64,000 bases of DNA, from contig NZ_CP139482.1 of NCBI RefSeq assembly GCF_041222825.1, positions 2,890,001-2,954,000 on the forward strand. The letters run 5' to 3'. Numbering within the stretch: position 1 is the first letter of the stretch; each line of letters begins with the position of its first letter. Position numbers and translations under genes: made by a program. Positions 1 to 8,988 of this stretch are shown here, in pieces. The notes under the pieces are model-generated. The model was not told the origin of the DNA and did no database searches. It saw only the letters and a program-made list of their open reading frames with translations. This stretch comes from Candidatus Thalassolituus haligoni (GTDB lineage Bacteria; Pseudomonadota; Gammaproteobacteria; Pseudomonadales; Oceanobacteraceae).

Positions 1-780
1 CTTGAACACGGCATGCAACGTCAGGGATTTGGCATGGGCCATTGACAAATCATGAGCACCACGAGCATTAATAGTGGCCACTTCTCCCCATGCAGCAACG
101 GCATTCAATGCAGAACCCAGACTTTCTCCACCACAGGTATCAACAACAAAGTCAAAACTCCTTCCTGCGGCGACAAGATTTGCCACTTCATGGTGAGCCA
201 GCGCTTCGACCCCCATCTTTCGCAATGTCTCTAAACGTTCTGAGCTACCCGCTGTTGCTGTTACCTTTATGCCACGGTGTAATGCCAGTTGCAGCACCAT
301 CCGGCCAACACCGCCAAGCCCGCCCAGAATAAGCAGCCGACTTTTGGGCTGAGGGCGCAAGCGTTGCAGCACCTCCATCGCAGTCAAAGACACCACTGGC
401 AAGCAAGCCGTTGCTTCGTTTGTCAGGTTAGCAGGCGCCGGGGCCACCAATCGGGCATCAGCGAGCACATACTCACACACCGTGCCCATGGTTCCCCGTA
501 CACCACCAGTCATGCCGTAGACGCGGTCACCAACAGCAAACGCATCCACACCCTCTCCAATGGCAACGACCTCTCCACACAAATCACAGCCAATGGTACC
601 GGACTCGGTTGCCACCGGTGCCAGCCCGGAGCGTACTTTGGTATCGAGTGGATTGAAGCCAGCCGCCAATACCTTGAGCAGCAACTCCCCTTTGTCAGGC
701 TCAGCTAGCGCTATCGAGCGTAACGTCAGCACGTCCGGATCGCCGTATTGGGTAAAAACCATCGCTTTGGCATTTATCAT
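1..780 (-). CDS. Zinc-independent MDR-family quinone oxidoreductase / alcohol dehydrogenase-like protein, C-terminus off the window
   Basis: The minus-strand frame from ATG at 780 stays open to base 1 (260 codons), so the C-terminus lies outside the window. The N-terminus begins MINAKAMVFTQYGDPDVL, typical of medium-chain NADPH:quinone oxidoreductases. A GROES-like part carries the GCDLCGEVVAIG motif, and the Rossmann fold starts at LILGGLGGVGRMVLQLAL, a GxGGVG NADPH site. Its ATG overlaps the TGA of the upstream LysR gene (ATGA), so the two are probably co-transcribed and translationally coupled. The zinc-binding residues of true alcohol dehydrogenases are not evident, which favours NADPH-dependent reduction of quinones or enones. 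The substrate cannot be told. Confidence 0.85.
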   Translation of the reverse strand, partial: MINAKAMVFTQYGDPDVLTLRSIALAEPDKGELLLKVLAAGFNPLDTKVRSGLAPVATESGTIGCDLCGEVVAIGEGVDAFAVGDRVYGMTGGVRGTMGTVCEYVLADARLVAPAPANLTNEATACLPVVSLTAMEVLQRLRPQPKSRLLILGGLGGVGRMVLQLALHRGIKVTATAGSSERLETLRKMGVEALAHHEVANLVAAGRSFDFVVDTCGGESLGSALNAVAAWGEVATINARGAHDLSMAHAKSLTLHAVFK

Positions 781-1679
781 CAGGACTCTGTTCCTATTCC
801 ATCATCCAAATGGTGAACCAGAGGATGCGTATTGGTTTCAGCTGCAGCAATTTGTCGGATCACTGTATCGATCAAATGTTCGCTGCCACCGTTTGAGTGA
901 AAGCTGGCATAAACGGTTCTTGGAATGACCGGAGCATCCTGGACAAGAAACAACTTTTGCTGATCAAGAGCCCCGGCAATCAATCCCCAAGGAAGGTAGG
1001 CTGCACCGCCTCTCGACAAGATACAGTCAAGTGCAATCCTCCCGGTATTGGTTTGCAACGCTGGCGTACTCGTCAATTTCAGCTGTCGATTATGCTGCGC
1101 TTGAAAGGCCGTTCCCCAATCCACCAGCACGTATCTATGGTCAAGCGCTTCGCTGATCGTCACATCCGACACTGACGAACACAGATACAGGGGCAAATGC
1201 GCCACTTCCAATGTCGTCAGTTCATCCACTTTCGGAGCATCAAACAGAAATGCCAGATCCAGAGTGCGCTCCAGGATCTGGCGAATCAGATTACCGCTAC
1301 TATGAGCAACGGCAGTCAGCGACAAGCCATCAACCCGATCCAGCAACCCCGCCATCTGCTGTTGCAAAAAACCGTCCCAGAGGTTGGGAGTGGCACCCAC
1401 AGCCATTTGCTGGCTTTGGCCCTCCTCCGCAGCGACTTCCTGGCGTATTTTCTGTTCAAGACGCACCGTACTTTCCGCCAGAGGCATCAGTTTTTCACCA
1501 GCCGTCGTTAACTGAATATTGTTGCGCTGCCGCGAAAACAACTCGACACCCAGCAACCCTTCCAGCTGACGCACACGAAAACTGACCGCAGACTGGGTCA
1601 AATAAAGATTTTCTGCCGCCCGACCAAAGTGACGGGTACGGGAGACTTCCATAAAAGTTTTAAGCAGTTCAGTATCCAT
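780..1679 (-). CDS. hdfR: LysR-family transcriptional regulator, HdfR-like
   Basis: A 299-residue LysR-type regulator. The N-terminal winged helix-turn-helix (about residues 18-37, with FGRAAENLYLTQSAVSFRVR) is followed by the effector-binding domain. The start MDTELLKTFMEVSRTRHFGR closely resembles HdfR of E. coli, as I recall it. The location supports the call: in E. coli hdfR lies divergent from maoP (yifE), and here a MaoP homologue begins on the opposite strand 131 bases away. In E. coli HdfR represses flhDC, but no flhDC is seen here and this genome appears to use FleQ/FlhF-type control, so the targets probably differ. It is translationally coupled to the oxidoreductase downstream, a likely target. 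Confidence 0.8.
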   Translation of the reverse strand: MDTELLKTFMEVSRTRHFGRAAENLYLTQSAVSFRVRQLEGLLGVELFSRQRNNIQLTTAGEKLMPLAESTVRLEQKIRQEVAAEEGQSQQMAVGATPNLWDGFLQQQMAGLLDRVDGLSLTAVAHSSGNLIRQILERTLDLAFLFDAPKVDELTTLEVAHLPLYLCSSVSDVTISEALDHRYVLVDWGTAFQAQHNRQLKLTSTPALQTNTGRIALDCILSRGGAAYLPWGLIAGALDQQKLFLVQDAPVIPRTVYASFHSNGGSEHLIDTVIRQIAAAETNTHPLVHHLDDGIGTES

Positions 1680-1810
1680 TTGACCAATTTATATGTTCGT
1701 TACGATAAGTATTTTTTGTTTTACCGCACAAAGTGCCCTGACCATACTCCGCCGAAACAGCATTGGCGTCCAGCCAGCACGATAGATGTCGTCCACAGGG
1801 GAACCAAGTC

Positions 1811-2140
1811 ATGAGTTTTGCCAGCCCTAAAAAATACTTTGATGATCGCAACTTTCCGCGTGGTTTTCATCGTTCCGGTGACTTTACCCGCGCCCAGGCG
1901 AATATTCTTGAAACCCTCGGCACAGCCTTAAAGGCTCTGCACGAAGGCACTCAGGAGCCAATCGACGATGCCGAAACACATTTTGTTGCGGTCTGTCATG
2001 GAACGGAGACAGCCATTACCGATATTGAGAAATCCTGGTGTTTATACCTGTCAGCGTTACGCCGTAAACAAGTGTACTTTACTGCATCCTCTGCCGCAGT
2101 AACTGACGGCGTCAATGAAACCATCGACACTGATGACTAA
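1811..2140 (+). CDS. maoP: MaoP (YifE, DUF413) family protein
   Basis: A 109-residue protein beginning MSFASPKKYFDDRNFPRGF, the hallmark of the DUF413/MaoP family (about 110 residues in E. coli). In E. coli MaoP acts with the DNA site maoS, near its own gene, to limit Ter-macrodomain organisation by MatP to the terminus. The ATG at 1811 is chosen because family similarity begins there; an upstream in-frame ATG at 1763 would add an unrelated 16-residue leader. The stop overlaps the likely start of rimB, suggesting one operon maoP-rimB-rimK. The divergent neighbour is an HdfR-like gene, as in enterobacteria. Confidence 0.85.
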   Translation: MSFASPKKYFDDRNFPRGFHRSGDFTRAQANILETLGTALKALHEGTQEPIDDAETHFVAVCHGTETAITDIEKSWCLYLSALRRKQVYFTASSAAVTDGVNETIDTDD

Positions 2141-2552
2141 GCCAGCACTGGGCTACCTTGAAGTCCTGTCTCTTCCTGACTTTGGTATTCAATGTCACGC
2201 CAAGGTCGACACGGGCGCATGCTCCAGCAGTCTGCATGCGGAACATATCAATGTCTTCCAGCGTGACGACCAGGATTGGGTGCGCTTTCATGTGTTGTTC
2301 AGTCGTGAAAAAATGCGCATTGACCAAATGTGTGAAGCGCAGGTACTGGCCCGCAGACGCATTGCCAGCTCAAACGGCTCACGCAGCTATCGCTATGTTA
2401 TCAGTACACAGGTTAATATCGCGGGCCAGCAATGGCCTATCGAACTCAGCCTTACCCACAGAGGCAGCATGAAGTATCCAATGCTCCTGGGCAGAGAAGC
2501 CATTAGCGGCCGCTTCGTCGTTGACGTTGAACACACCTATTTGAGCAAATAA
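2133..2552 (+). CDS. rimB: RimB-like retropepsin-type protease (DUF785, 'ATP-dependent zinc protease')
   Basis: A 139-residue protein of the putative ATP-dependent zinc protease family, now recognised as retropepsin-like. The aspartyl-protease signature D-T-G lies at about residues 26-28 within [13 protein letters not shown], followed by a flap-like region and [16 protein letters not shown] at the C-terminus. In Pseudomonas the RimA-RimB-RimK set controls poly-glutamate tailing of ribosomal protein S6; RimB is the protease partner. Here rimK follows after 5 bases and no rimA is present. The start is uncertain: ATG 2133 overlaps the maoP stop (ATGACTAA), while ATG 2115 would add six residues. 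Neither has a clear Shine-Dalgarno sequence. Confidence 0.8.
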   Translation: MTKPALGYLEVLSLPDFGIQCHAKVDTGACSSSLHAEHINVFQRDDQDWVRFHVLFSREKMRIDQMCEAQVLARRRIASSNGSRSYRYVISTQVNIAGQQWPIELSLTHRGSMKYPMLLGREAISGRFVVDVEHTYLSK

Positions 2553-2557
2553 ACACC

Positions 2558-3463
2558 ATGAAAATCGCGATTCTTTCGCGCAATCCAAAACTCTACTCGA
2601 CACGACGCCTGGTAGAAGCTGGGGAGCAGCGAGGTCACGAAGTGACCGTATTCGATACTCTGCACTGCTATATGAATATCAATAGCGTAGAGCCGTCGAT
2701 CCATTATCAGGGTAACGAGCTCAAGGACTATGACGCTGTAATACCGCGTATTGGTGCATCCATTACATTCTATGGCACCGCCGTGCTGCGCCAGTTTGAA
2801 ATGATGGGCGTGTATCCGCTGAATGAATCCGTCGCCATCAGCCGCTCAAGAGACAAACTCAGATCCATGCAGTTAATGTCACGCAAAGGCATTGGCCTGC
2901 CAGTGACGGGATTCGCTCACAGCCCGGATGATATTCCAGATCTGATTTCAATGGTTGGTGGCGCACCACTGGTCATCAAGCTATTGGAAGGTACTCAGGG
3001 CATTGGTGTTGTACTGGCAGAAACCCGCAAAGCCGCAGAAAGCGTCATCGAAGCCTTTATGGGGCTGAAAGCCAATATCATGGTACAAGAATTTATCAAG
3101 GAAGCTGGCGGTGCAGACATCCGCTGTTTTGTAGTTGGCGACAGGGTCGTAGCGGCCATGAAACGCCAGGCAGCCGAAGGTGAATTTCGCTCCAATCTTC
3201 ATCGCGGCGGCTCAGCCAGCCTGATCAAGATCACCCCTGACGAACGTGCAACAGCTGTTCGCGCTGCCCGTACCATGGGATTAAATGTGGCAGGTGTCGA
3301 TATTTTACGGTCGAACCACGGCCCTGTCGTTATGGAAGTCAACTCCTCACCGGGTATTCAAGGAATTGAAGAGGCTACCGGCATTGATGTTGCCAGCAAA
3401 ATCATGCTGTTTATCGAAAAAAATGCCCGGATTAATCACACCCGTACCCGCGGACAAGGCTAA
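2558..3463 (+). CDS. rimK: Ribosomal protein S6--L-glutamate ligase
   Basis: A 301-residue ATP-grasp ligase, essentially the same length as E. coli RimK (300). It starts [18 protein letters not shown] and carries the conserved blocks [30 protein letters not shown], the ATP-binding [20 protein letters not shown], and the metal-binding [13 protein letters not shown] near the C-terminus. RimK adds glutamate residues to the C-terminus of ribosomal protein S6 (and can make free poly-alpha-glutamate), changing translation. It lies 5 bases after rimB, so the ligase and protease are co-expressed. Confidence 0.95.
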   Translation: MKIAILSRNPKLYSTRRLVEAGEQRGHEVTVFDTLHCYMNINSVEPSIHYQGNELKDYDAVIPRIGASITFYGTAVLRQFEMMGVYPLNESVAISRSRDKLRSMQLMSRKGIGLPVTGFAHSPDDIPDLISMVGGAPLVIKLLEGTQGIGVVLAETRKAAESVIEAFMGLKANIMVQEFIKEAGGADIRCFVVGDRVVAAMKRQAAEGEFRSNLHRGGSASLIKITPDERATAVRAARTMGLNVAGVDILRSNHGPVVMEVNSSPGIQGIEEATGIDVASKIMLFIEKNARINHTRTRGQG

Positions 3464-3504
3464 CCGGCTGCAGCCAGAGGCCCCAGACTAGTGGCGGCCT
3501 CGGC

Positions 3505-3822
3505 TCACAAACCATATTGACTCAGACACAGGCGTAAGTAATCTGCCTGTTCCTTACCAACCAGTTCCAGAGTCACGATCTGCTCGCGACATTCAGCCTG
3601 AATTTGACGACGATAATCAACGTCACTGCCCGTCTCAGAATCACTGGCAAGTGCACGACGATCAGCAGTATCAGTGCTTGCCTCCACGCCCTCCAAAGAC
3701 GCTGTTTCTTCCGCACTATTAGCCTCGCTGTCATCATCAACGCCAAACGCTGATACAGCCACACTGAAACAAGTCAACATTCCTACTAATACATAGCGTA
3801 TAGAACAACCGCCAGCATGCAT
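3505..3822 (-). CDS. Small secreted or periplasmic hypothetical protein
   Basis: A 105-residue protein of unknown function. From the ATG at 3822 it begins MHAGGCSIRYVLVGMLTCFS, a short basic region then a hydrophobic core ending in VSA, consistent with a signal peptide cut after SAVSA or VSA. The mature part is acidic (DDDSEANSAEETASLEGVEA) and ends in a charged helix-like stretch containing two cysteines (AECREQIVTLELV and RLCLSQYGL). The frame is open further upstream (to 3933) but without a signal-like start. No good Shine-Dalgarno sequence precedes 3822. It converges on rimK. I do not recognise a family; coding status is moderately likely because of the signal peptide. Confidence 0.45.
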   Translation of the reverse strand: MHAGGCSIRYVLVGMLTCFSVAVSAFGVDDDSEANSAEETASLEGVEASTDTADRRALASDSETGSDVDYRRQIQAECREQIVTLELVGKEQADYLRLCLSQYGL

Positions 3823-4253
3823 GCGGCATATTATCGGCGTGTGTTTTTTCAAACAAGCGTACTCCCAGCGTAGACTGTAGGGGCCATCTAAAAACGCAGC
3901 AAACGATGAAAAAACAAGGCGAACAATCAACAAAAGCGCAGTTCATCGGTGCCATAATGAACATTGTGAGTCGATTTCTAACGCCGTAATTTCAGCGCCG
4001 TAATTTGATAGATATGGCTCTAAAAGGCGTATCTGGAGGAGACTGTAGGCAGGAACGCAGTACGCGACCAACAAATTAATTTTATCTTCAGCATATAAAA
4101 TGCTGCATCAACAAATGGCATCAATAGCATGATCAGGCATGATCCATTCCAGCCGCTGACATCAGCCGAGCTCTGGTCATTCATCATTTTTATCAATGCA
4201 GAACCCCGCCGCATTCCGATTAATATGCTAGCCATTATGTCCATCAAAAACCG

Positions 4254-4282
4254 TTTACTTCAGACAAAGGCTTTCGTATAGT
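4254..4282 (+). promoter_or_regulatory. Candidate sigma-70 promoter for argD-argF
   Basis: TTTACT at 4254-4259 and TATAGT at 4277-4282 are separated by 17 bases (4 of 6 and 5 of 6 matches to consensus). Transcription would start near 4289, immediately before the hairpin at 4296-4316 and about 50 bases upstream of the argD ATG. Found by eye only. Confidence 0.45.
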
Positions 4283-4295
4283 CGATAACTTACCG

Positions 4296-4316
4296 GGCAG
4301 CCAAGGCTGCCTTTTT
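4296..4316 (+). terminator. Rho-independent terminator-like hairpin directly upstream of argD
   Basis: GGCAGC (4296-4301), loop CAAG, GCTGCC (4306-4311), then five T. It has the form of an intrinsic terminator, yet lies 24 bases before the argD start and just inside the leader expected from the promoter at 4254-4282. It could end an upstream transcript or small RNA, act as a premature-termination element, or protect the mRNA 5' end. Confidence 0.55.
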
Positions 4317-4339
4317 GCGTTTTGAGGAACCCGTCCTGT

Positions 4340-5509
4340 ATGACTGCGATCATGAACACCTATGGCCGCCTGCCCGTTACTTTTACCTCAGGTAAAGGGA
4401 GTTGGCTGACAGATACCGATGGAAAGACCTACCTGGATGCCTTGTGCGGTATTGCCGTATGCGGACTAGGTCATGCCCACCCGGCTATCAGCAAAACACT
4501 GACTGAACAAGCTGGCCGCCTGATACACACGTCCAACCTCTACGGTATCGAGCGACAACAGGCACTGGCTGATGCGCTGGTGCGTATTTCCGGCATGAGC
4601 AATGTGTTCTTCTCCAATTCTGGTGCAGAAGCCAACGAAGCAGCCATCAAGATTGCCCGTAAATACGGTCATCAGCACGGTATTCATGAACCTGTCATTA
4701 TCGTGATGAGCAAAGCATTTCACGGTCGAACGCTGGCGACCTTGACAGCCACTGGTAATGCCAAGGCGCAAGAAGGTTTTGGCCCGCTATTAAGTGGTTT
4801 TATCCGTGTCCCGTACAATGATCTGGATACCCTGACCAAAGTCGCTGGCGTCAATGCCAGTAATGTCGTGGCGGTGATGCTCGAAACCGTGCAAGGAGAA
4901 GGCGGTCTGGCAACCGCCAGCCTCGAATATCTGCAAGGAGTCCGGGCACTCTGCGACCAGCACAAATGGTTGATGATGGTCGATGAAGTCCAAACCGGTA
5001 ACGGGCGTACAGGCAGCTATTTTTCATACCAACAACTTGGTTTTGTGCCCGACGTCGTCACAACCGCCAAAGGTCTGGGCAATGGAATTCCGATCGGTGC
5101 CTGTCTGGCTCGCGGTGCGGCGGCCGAAGTACTGCAGCCTGGCAGCCATGGCAGCACCTATGGCGGCAATCCGCTTTGCAGCGCCGTTGCCCTGTCGGTA
5201 GTAGAAACCATTGAAGCTGACAATCTCTGTGCCAACGCACGGGAAATGGGTGAATACCTGGCCACCGGGTTCCGCCAACGCCTGCAAAACAACCCTCATC
5301 TTATTGATATTCGCGGTCGAGGCCTGATGATGGGACTGGTGATGGATCGGGATTGCCCCGAGCTGATGGCCAGAGGTCTGGAATACGGCATCCTGCTGAA
5401 TGTCACTGCAGGCAACGTCATCCGACTATTGCCAGCATTGAACCTCCATAAGGATGATGCCGACAAGATCATCGACATCGTGTGCAACCTGATTGATTCG
5501 CTAGATTGA
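4340..5509 (+). CDS. argD: Acetylornithine aminotransferase (class III PLP aminotransferase)
   Basis: A 389-residue class III aminotransferase that makes N-acetylornithine from N-acetylglutamate semialdehyde in arginine synthesis; members may also act in lysine synthesis. Visible motifs include [41 protein letters not shown] and the PLP-binding lysine in [15 protein letters not shown]. The ATG at 4340 is chosen because GAGGAA (4324-4329) lies 10 bases before it; a TTG at 4322 would place that element inside the gene. argF follows after 22 bases, so the pair forms an arginine operon. Length fits ArgD (about 390-405). Confidence 0.93.
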   Translation: MTAIMNTYGRLPVTFTSGKGSWLTDTDGKTYLDALCGIAVCGLGHAHPAISKTLTEQAGRLIHTSNLYGIERQQALADALVRISGMSNVFFSNSGAEANEAAIKIARKYGHQHGIHEPVIIVMSKAFHGRTLATLTATGNAKAQEGFGPLLSGFIRVPYNDLDTLTKVAGVNASNVVAVMLETVQGEGGLATASLEYLQGVRALCDQHKWLMMVDEVQTGNGRTGSYFSYQQLGFVPDVVTTAKGLGNGIPIGACLARGAAAEVLQPGSHGSTYGGNPLCSAVALSVVETIEADNLCANAREMGEYLATGFRQRLQNNPHLIDIRGRGLMMGLVMDRDCPELMARGLEYGILLNVTAGNVIRLLPALNLHKDDADKIIDIVCNLIDSLD

Positions 5510-5531
5510 TCGATACAACGAAGGAACTGCT

Positions 5532-6440
5532 GTGAGACATTTTTTAACGCTGATGGATCTGACTTCAGAGGAGCTGAGCCAGGTATTACAACGGGCGATA
5601 GAACTCAAGGCCATGCAACATCGCCATGACGTCTATGAACCCTTCAAAAACCAGGTATTGGGGATGATTTTTGAAAAATCCTCCACTCGTACACGAGTGT
5701 CCTTTGAAGCCGGCATGACACAACTCGGTGGTGCCGCTATTTTTCTGTCGCCACGAGATACCCAACTGGGCCGCGGTGAGCCCATCGAAGACAGTGCACG
5801 GGTACTGTCTCGTATGGTTGATATCATCATGATTCGCACCTTTGATCATGCCGATATTGAGCTGTTCGCCAAACACTCAGCAGTACCGGTTATCAACGCT
5901 TTAACGGATGATTACCATCCGTGTCAGCTGCTGGCCGACATGCAGACCTTTATCGAACACCGAGGCTCTATCAAAGGCAAAACTGTCACCTGGATCGGCG
6001 ATGGCAACAATATGTGTCAGTCCTACATGAACGCAGCGGTTCAGTTCGGCTTCCACCTCAACATCGCTGTACCGGCAGGATTTGAACCCAACGCTGAGTT
6101 ACTGGCCAGTTGTGCTGACCAGGTCACCCTGATGGCATCACCGGAAGAAGCAGTCAGAAACTCACATCTGATTGTTACCGATGTCTGGGCCTCCATGGGC
6201 CAGGAAGAAGAACAAGCAGAACGGCTGCGTAAATTCAGACATTATCAGGTGACTGAAGCCCTGCTGGATCAAGCAGCCGACGACGTACTGTTTATGCATT
6301 GCCTGCCTGCTCACCGAGGTGAAGAGATCAGCACTACGCTGATGGACGACCCGCGTGCCGTGGTCTGGGACGAGGCTGAAAACCGCCTGCATGCACAAAA
6401 AGCCCTGATAGAATTCCTGCTCAATCAGACACAGAAATAG
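5532..6440 (+). CDS. argF: Ornithine carbamoyltransferase
   Basis: A 302-residue anabolic ornithine transcarbamylase making citrulline from ornithine and carbamoyl phosphate. The carbamoyl-phosphate loop [10 protein letters not shown] sits at about residues 50-59, [11 protein letters not shown] carries the HPCQ motif, and [11 protein letters not shown] is the ornithine-binding loop region. Translation starts at GTG 5532, preceded by AAGGAA at 5521-5526. It is second gene of the argD-argF unit. It ends two bases before the convergent GGDEF gene stop, with no terminator visible between them. Confidence 0.95.
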   Translation: MRHFLTLMDLTSEELSQVLQRAIELKAMQHRHDVYEPFKNQVLGMIFEKSSTRTRVSFEAGMTQLGGAAIFLSPRDTQLGRGEPIEDSARVLSRMVDIIMIRTFDHADIELFAKHSAVPVINALTDDYHPCQLLADMQTFIEHRGSIKGKTVTWIGDGNNMCQSYMNAAVQFGFHLNIAVPAGFEPNAELLASCADQVTLMASPEEAVRNSHLIVTDVWASMGQEEEQAERLRKFRHYQVTEALLDQAADDVLFMHCLPAHRGEEISTTLMDDPRAVVWDEAENRLHAQKALIEFLLNQTQK

Positions 6441-6442
6441 CG

Positions 6443-7516
6443 TCAGTCAAACGCGGTTAATCCCTGCGAGACGACTTGGTTGCGGCCTTGCTTCCGGGCC
6501 TCGACAACCAGAGCATCGGTGCGATGTAACAAGGCATCCACCGATTCCGACGGCTGGTACTGAACAACCCCGGCAGAAATGGTTACCGAAATCATACCCT
6601 CTGCCATTGGCTGTTCAGCAATTCGTTTGCGAATCCGCTCAACCACCTGCTCACCCGCAATTAACTGGGCTCCAGACAACATCAAGGCAAACTCATCCCT
6701 GCCGAAACAGGCCACCTCATCCACCTCACGTACGATCACAAGCATCAGTTGGGCCACATCTGCCAACATCTGTTCAACCCGGAACTCACCAAATTCAGTG
6801 CAAACTTCGTCAAAATGATCGATTTCAACCAGCGCAACCACAAACGGACTGCCATCCCGGCGGGACATGGCACGCTTGTCCATCAGCGTTTTAACAAAGT
6901 GACGGCGATTGATCAGCCCCGTCGTTTCATCCCGAGTCGACAGCTCTTCAATTCTGGCGAGCGCCAAGCGCAACTCACGGTTCTTGCGGCCTAAAGCATC
7001 CCGCAATAATACAAATTCACGCCCCACTATCCCGAACGACATCACCGCCAAGGTAAAGGCTATCCCCAACAACAGTTCACGTACCGATTCAAATGGCCCG
7101 GTAGCGCTATATTGCAGCGTCAGCACAGCCCCTGAATAACAACCGACAATCAGCAAGCAAATTCCCATCAGCGCACGCCATCCCAGCCCCAGAATGCCAA
7201 AAGGAAGCATCGCCAAATAAGCCATCATCATCATCTGATGCACCGACGGGACGATCACAATCGCCAAGGTGACAAACATGATCGACCACACCAGATAGGG
7301 TAATGTCAGGCCGGAATCTCGGTAACTCAGGCTACGTCCACTCCAGAACCAGTAACTGATTAAAATCAGCCCACACCAGAACGCTATGGCCAGCTCTATC
7401 ATCCAAGCAGTGTCCCCGAACAACGTCCCCCCAAAGCCATACAACAGCGTAAACAACAAGGCACCAACCAGTGCCAATGCATGACGTCGATAGATATCCC
7501 GATATAAATGATTCAC
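6443..7516 (-). CDS. Membrane GGDEF-domain protein with altered signature (GRDEF)
   Basis: About 357 residues. The N-terminal ~150 residues hold roughly five to six hydrophobic segments, followed by a helix (ALARIEELSTRDETTGLINRR) leading into a GGDEF domain. The signature reads CFGRDEFALML, so the second glycine of GGDEF is arginine. The inhibitory c-di-GMP site is kept as R-E-V-D five residues before the signature. Loss of that glycine usually lowers or removes cyclase activity, so it may be a receptor or a weak enzyme. The start is set at GTG 7516, preceded by AAGG with 8-base spacing; a TTG at 7552 would extend it by 12 residues. Confidence 0.82.
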   Translation of the reverse strand: MNHLYRDIYRRHALALVGALLFTLLYGFGGTLFGDTAWMIELAIAFWCGLILISYWFWSGRSLSYRDSGLTLPYLVWSIMFVTLAIVIVPSVHQMMMMAYLAMLPFGILGLGWRALMGICLLIVGCYSGAVLTLQYSATGPFESVRELLLGIAFTLAVMSFGIVGREFVLLRDALGRKNRELRLALARIEELSTRDETTGLINRRHFVKTLMDKRAMSRRDGSPFVVALVEIDHFDEVCTEFGEFRVEQMLADVAQLMLVIVREVDEVACFGRDEFALMLSGAQLIAGEQVVERIRKRIAEQPMAEGMISVTISAGVVQYQPSESVDALLHRTDALVVEARKQGRNQVVSQGLTAFD

Positions 7517-8007
7517 CTGATAAATCCTTATCCTGCAAGAAAACTGACGCAAAAAAAAGCTGATGCCATGTTGTTGTCAATCACCGGCAGAAGTACCTGC
7601 AGAAGAGATTGTCCGGGTCAGTCAGAGCCATTCAGCAGACGGCATGACCAACACTTGGGTCACCAACACCGGATAGAACACCGTATTCCACCTCAATAAT
7701 GACATACCCAACGACTGGCAGATGGATCAAGTGAACAGAATACTGCCAAAGTCAAAACCAAGTATTTCACGTAACCACCAGAATCAGCTACCGGCATACA
7801 AGCCAATTACCAAAGCAAAAATTGTCTGTCCGAATACGGCTTGATCCGACCAACGTACGGCGGCTACAAACCCCGACCAAGCCCAAGCAGCGGTATTGCA
7901 ACCGTCCGGGGTACATTACTCTATCGCCCAATTCTGTAGCGCAGGAAAAATCATTCCGTGCTTCCAGAATTCTACTTGAGTTAATATCATGCTATTACTT
8001 GATAAAA
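7517..8007. other. Intergenic region between the GGDEF gene and metR
   Basis: Nearly 500 bases between divergent genes without a supported gene. Short plus-strand frames (starting near 7508 and 7822) have no ribosome binding site or recognisable product. It must carry both divergent promoters; only the MetR box at its right edge is clear. Confidence 0.5.
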
Positions 8008-8020
8008 TGAATAAAATTCA
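8008..8020 (+). promoter_or_regulatory. MetR-binding box upstream of metR
   Basis: TGAA-TAAAA-TTCA is a perfect match to the MetR consensus TGAA-N5-TTCA. It ends five bases before the metR ATG, covering the expected ribosome-binding region, consistent with autorepression. Confidence 0.65.
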
Positions 8021-8025
8021 AAACT

Positions 8026-8949
8026 ATGCTGGAAATCAAACATCTCAGAACACTCATAGCGCTACGTGATGGCGGCACTCTTGTCGAGGCCGCCAAACGG
8101 CTGTGCCTGACACAGTCGGCGCTGTCCCACCAGCTCAAGGATCTGGAAGACAAGCTGGGAGTCAGACTTTTTGTGCGTAAATCCAAGCCGTTACGTTTCA
8201 CTCGTGCCGGACTGGAAATGCTGCAGATGGCTGATCAGATACTACCCCAGTTACGTCAGTGTGAACTGGCCTTAAAAAAACTGGCGGGTGGCGAAACCGG
8301 TCGCTTGCACATGGTCATTGAATGCCATAGCTGCTTTGAATGGCTGATGCCAGCGATTAACCGTTTTCGAGATCACTGGCCAGATGTGGAAATAGACCTG
8401 ACCACCAGCTTCCATTTTGATCCCTTACCCGCGCTTACCCGAGGAGACATTGACCTTGTCATTACCTCCGACCCGGAGCCTGACAGCCGTATCCACTATC
8501 GTCCGCTATTCCGCTATCAATCACTGCTGGCGGTCTCCAATCAGCACCCCTTGGCAAGTCAGGCCCAAGCCTCAGCCACCGATCTGGCGTCAGAAACCCT
8601 GATTCACTACCCGGTTGAACGGAAACGCCTGGATATTTATCAACACTTTCTGCTGCCTGCGGGGATAGAACCGAGTGCCAATCGCCAGACCGAACTGACA
8701 CTTATGATGATTCAGCTGGTCGCCAGCGGACGCGGTGTTGCCTGCTTGCCGAACTGGGCATTACAGCCGTATCTGGATGCTAAACTGATCAGCGCCTTGC
8801 CGTTGGGGGAAGGCATCTGGCCAACCCTGTATGCTGCAATCCGGGCTGATCAGCAAGACGACAGTTACATCAAGGACTTCCTGAGTCTTTCTATCGATAC
8901 CTGCTTTGAACGCCTGCAAGGTATTGAGCCTATACGCACGTTAAAATAA
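8026..8949 (+). CDS. metR: LysR-family regulator of methionine synthesis, MetR
   Basis: A 307-residue LysR regulator starting MLEIKHLRTLIALRDGGTLV, with helix-turn-helix AAKRLCLTQSALSHQLKDLE and the effector-domain segment HSCFEWLMPAINRFRDHWPDVE typical of MetR (about 317 residues in E. coli). MetR activates metE, metF or glyA with homocysteine as co-effector. No methionine gene lies next to it here, so it acts in trans. The perfect MetR box at 8008-8020 indicates autoregulation. It converges on the histidine kinase gene, with 39 bases between stops. Confidence 0.9.
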   Translation: MLEIKHLRTLIALRDGGTLVEAAKRLCLTQSALSHQLKDLEDKLGVRLFVRKSKPLRFTRAGLEMLQMADQILPQLRQCELALKKLAGGETGRLHMVIECHSCFEWLMPAINRFRDHWPDVEIDLTTSFHFDPLPALTRGDIDLVITSDPEPDSRIHYRPLFRYQSLLAVSNQHPLASQAQASATDLASETLIHYPVERKRLDIYQHFLLPAGIEPSANRQTELTLMMIQLVASGRGVACLPNWALQPYLDAKLISALPLGEGIWPTLYAAIRADQQDDSYIKDFLSLSIDTCFERLQGIEPIRTLK

Positions 8950-8988
8950 CAATCAAATAACAACAGCGGAGCCAGTAACGCCAGCTTG

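Larger units (their letters stand above)
3823..4339. other. Intergenic region before argD
   Basis: No gene is supported here. The segment is visibly more A/T-rich than its neighbours. It holds a 12-base direct repeat (CGCCGTAATTT-type, near 3982 and 3997), a small hairpin CAGCAT-ATAAA-ATGCTG near 4091-4107, a plausible sigma-70 promoter at 4254-4282 and a hairpin with a T-run at 4296-4316. A 75-codon minus-strand frame starting at 4247 has a hydrophobic stretch but no ribosome binding site. A small RNA ending at the hairpin is possible. Confidence 0.5.

Noticed and set aside
4020..4247. 75-codon minus-strand membrane-like protein
   Set aside because: One hydrophobic stretch only, no ribosome binding site, and methionine-rich composition from A/T-rich spacer.
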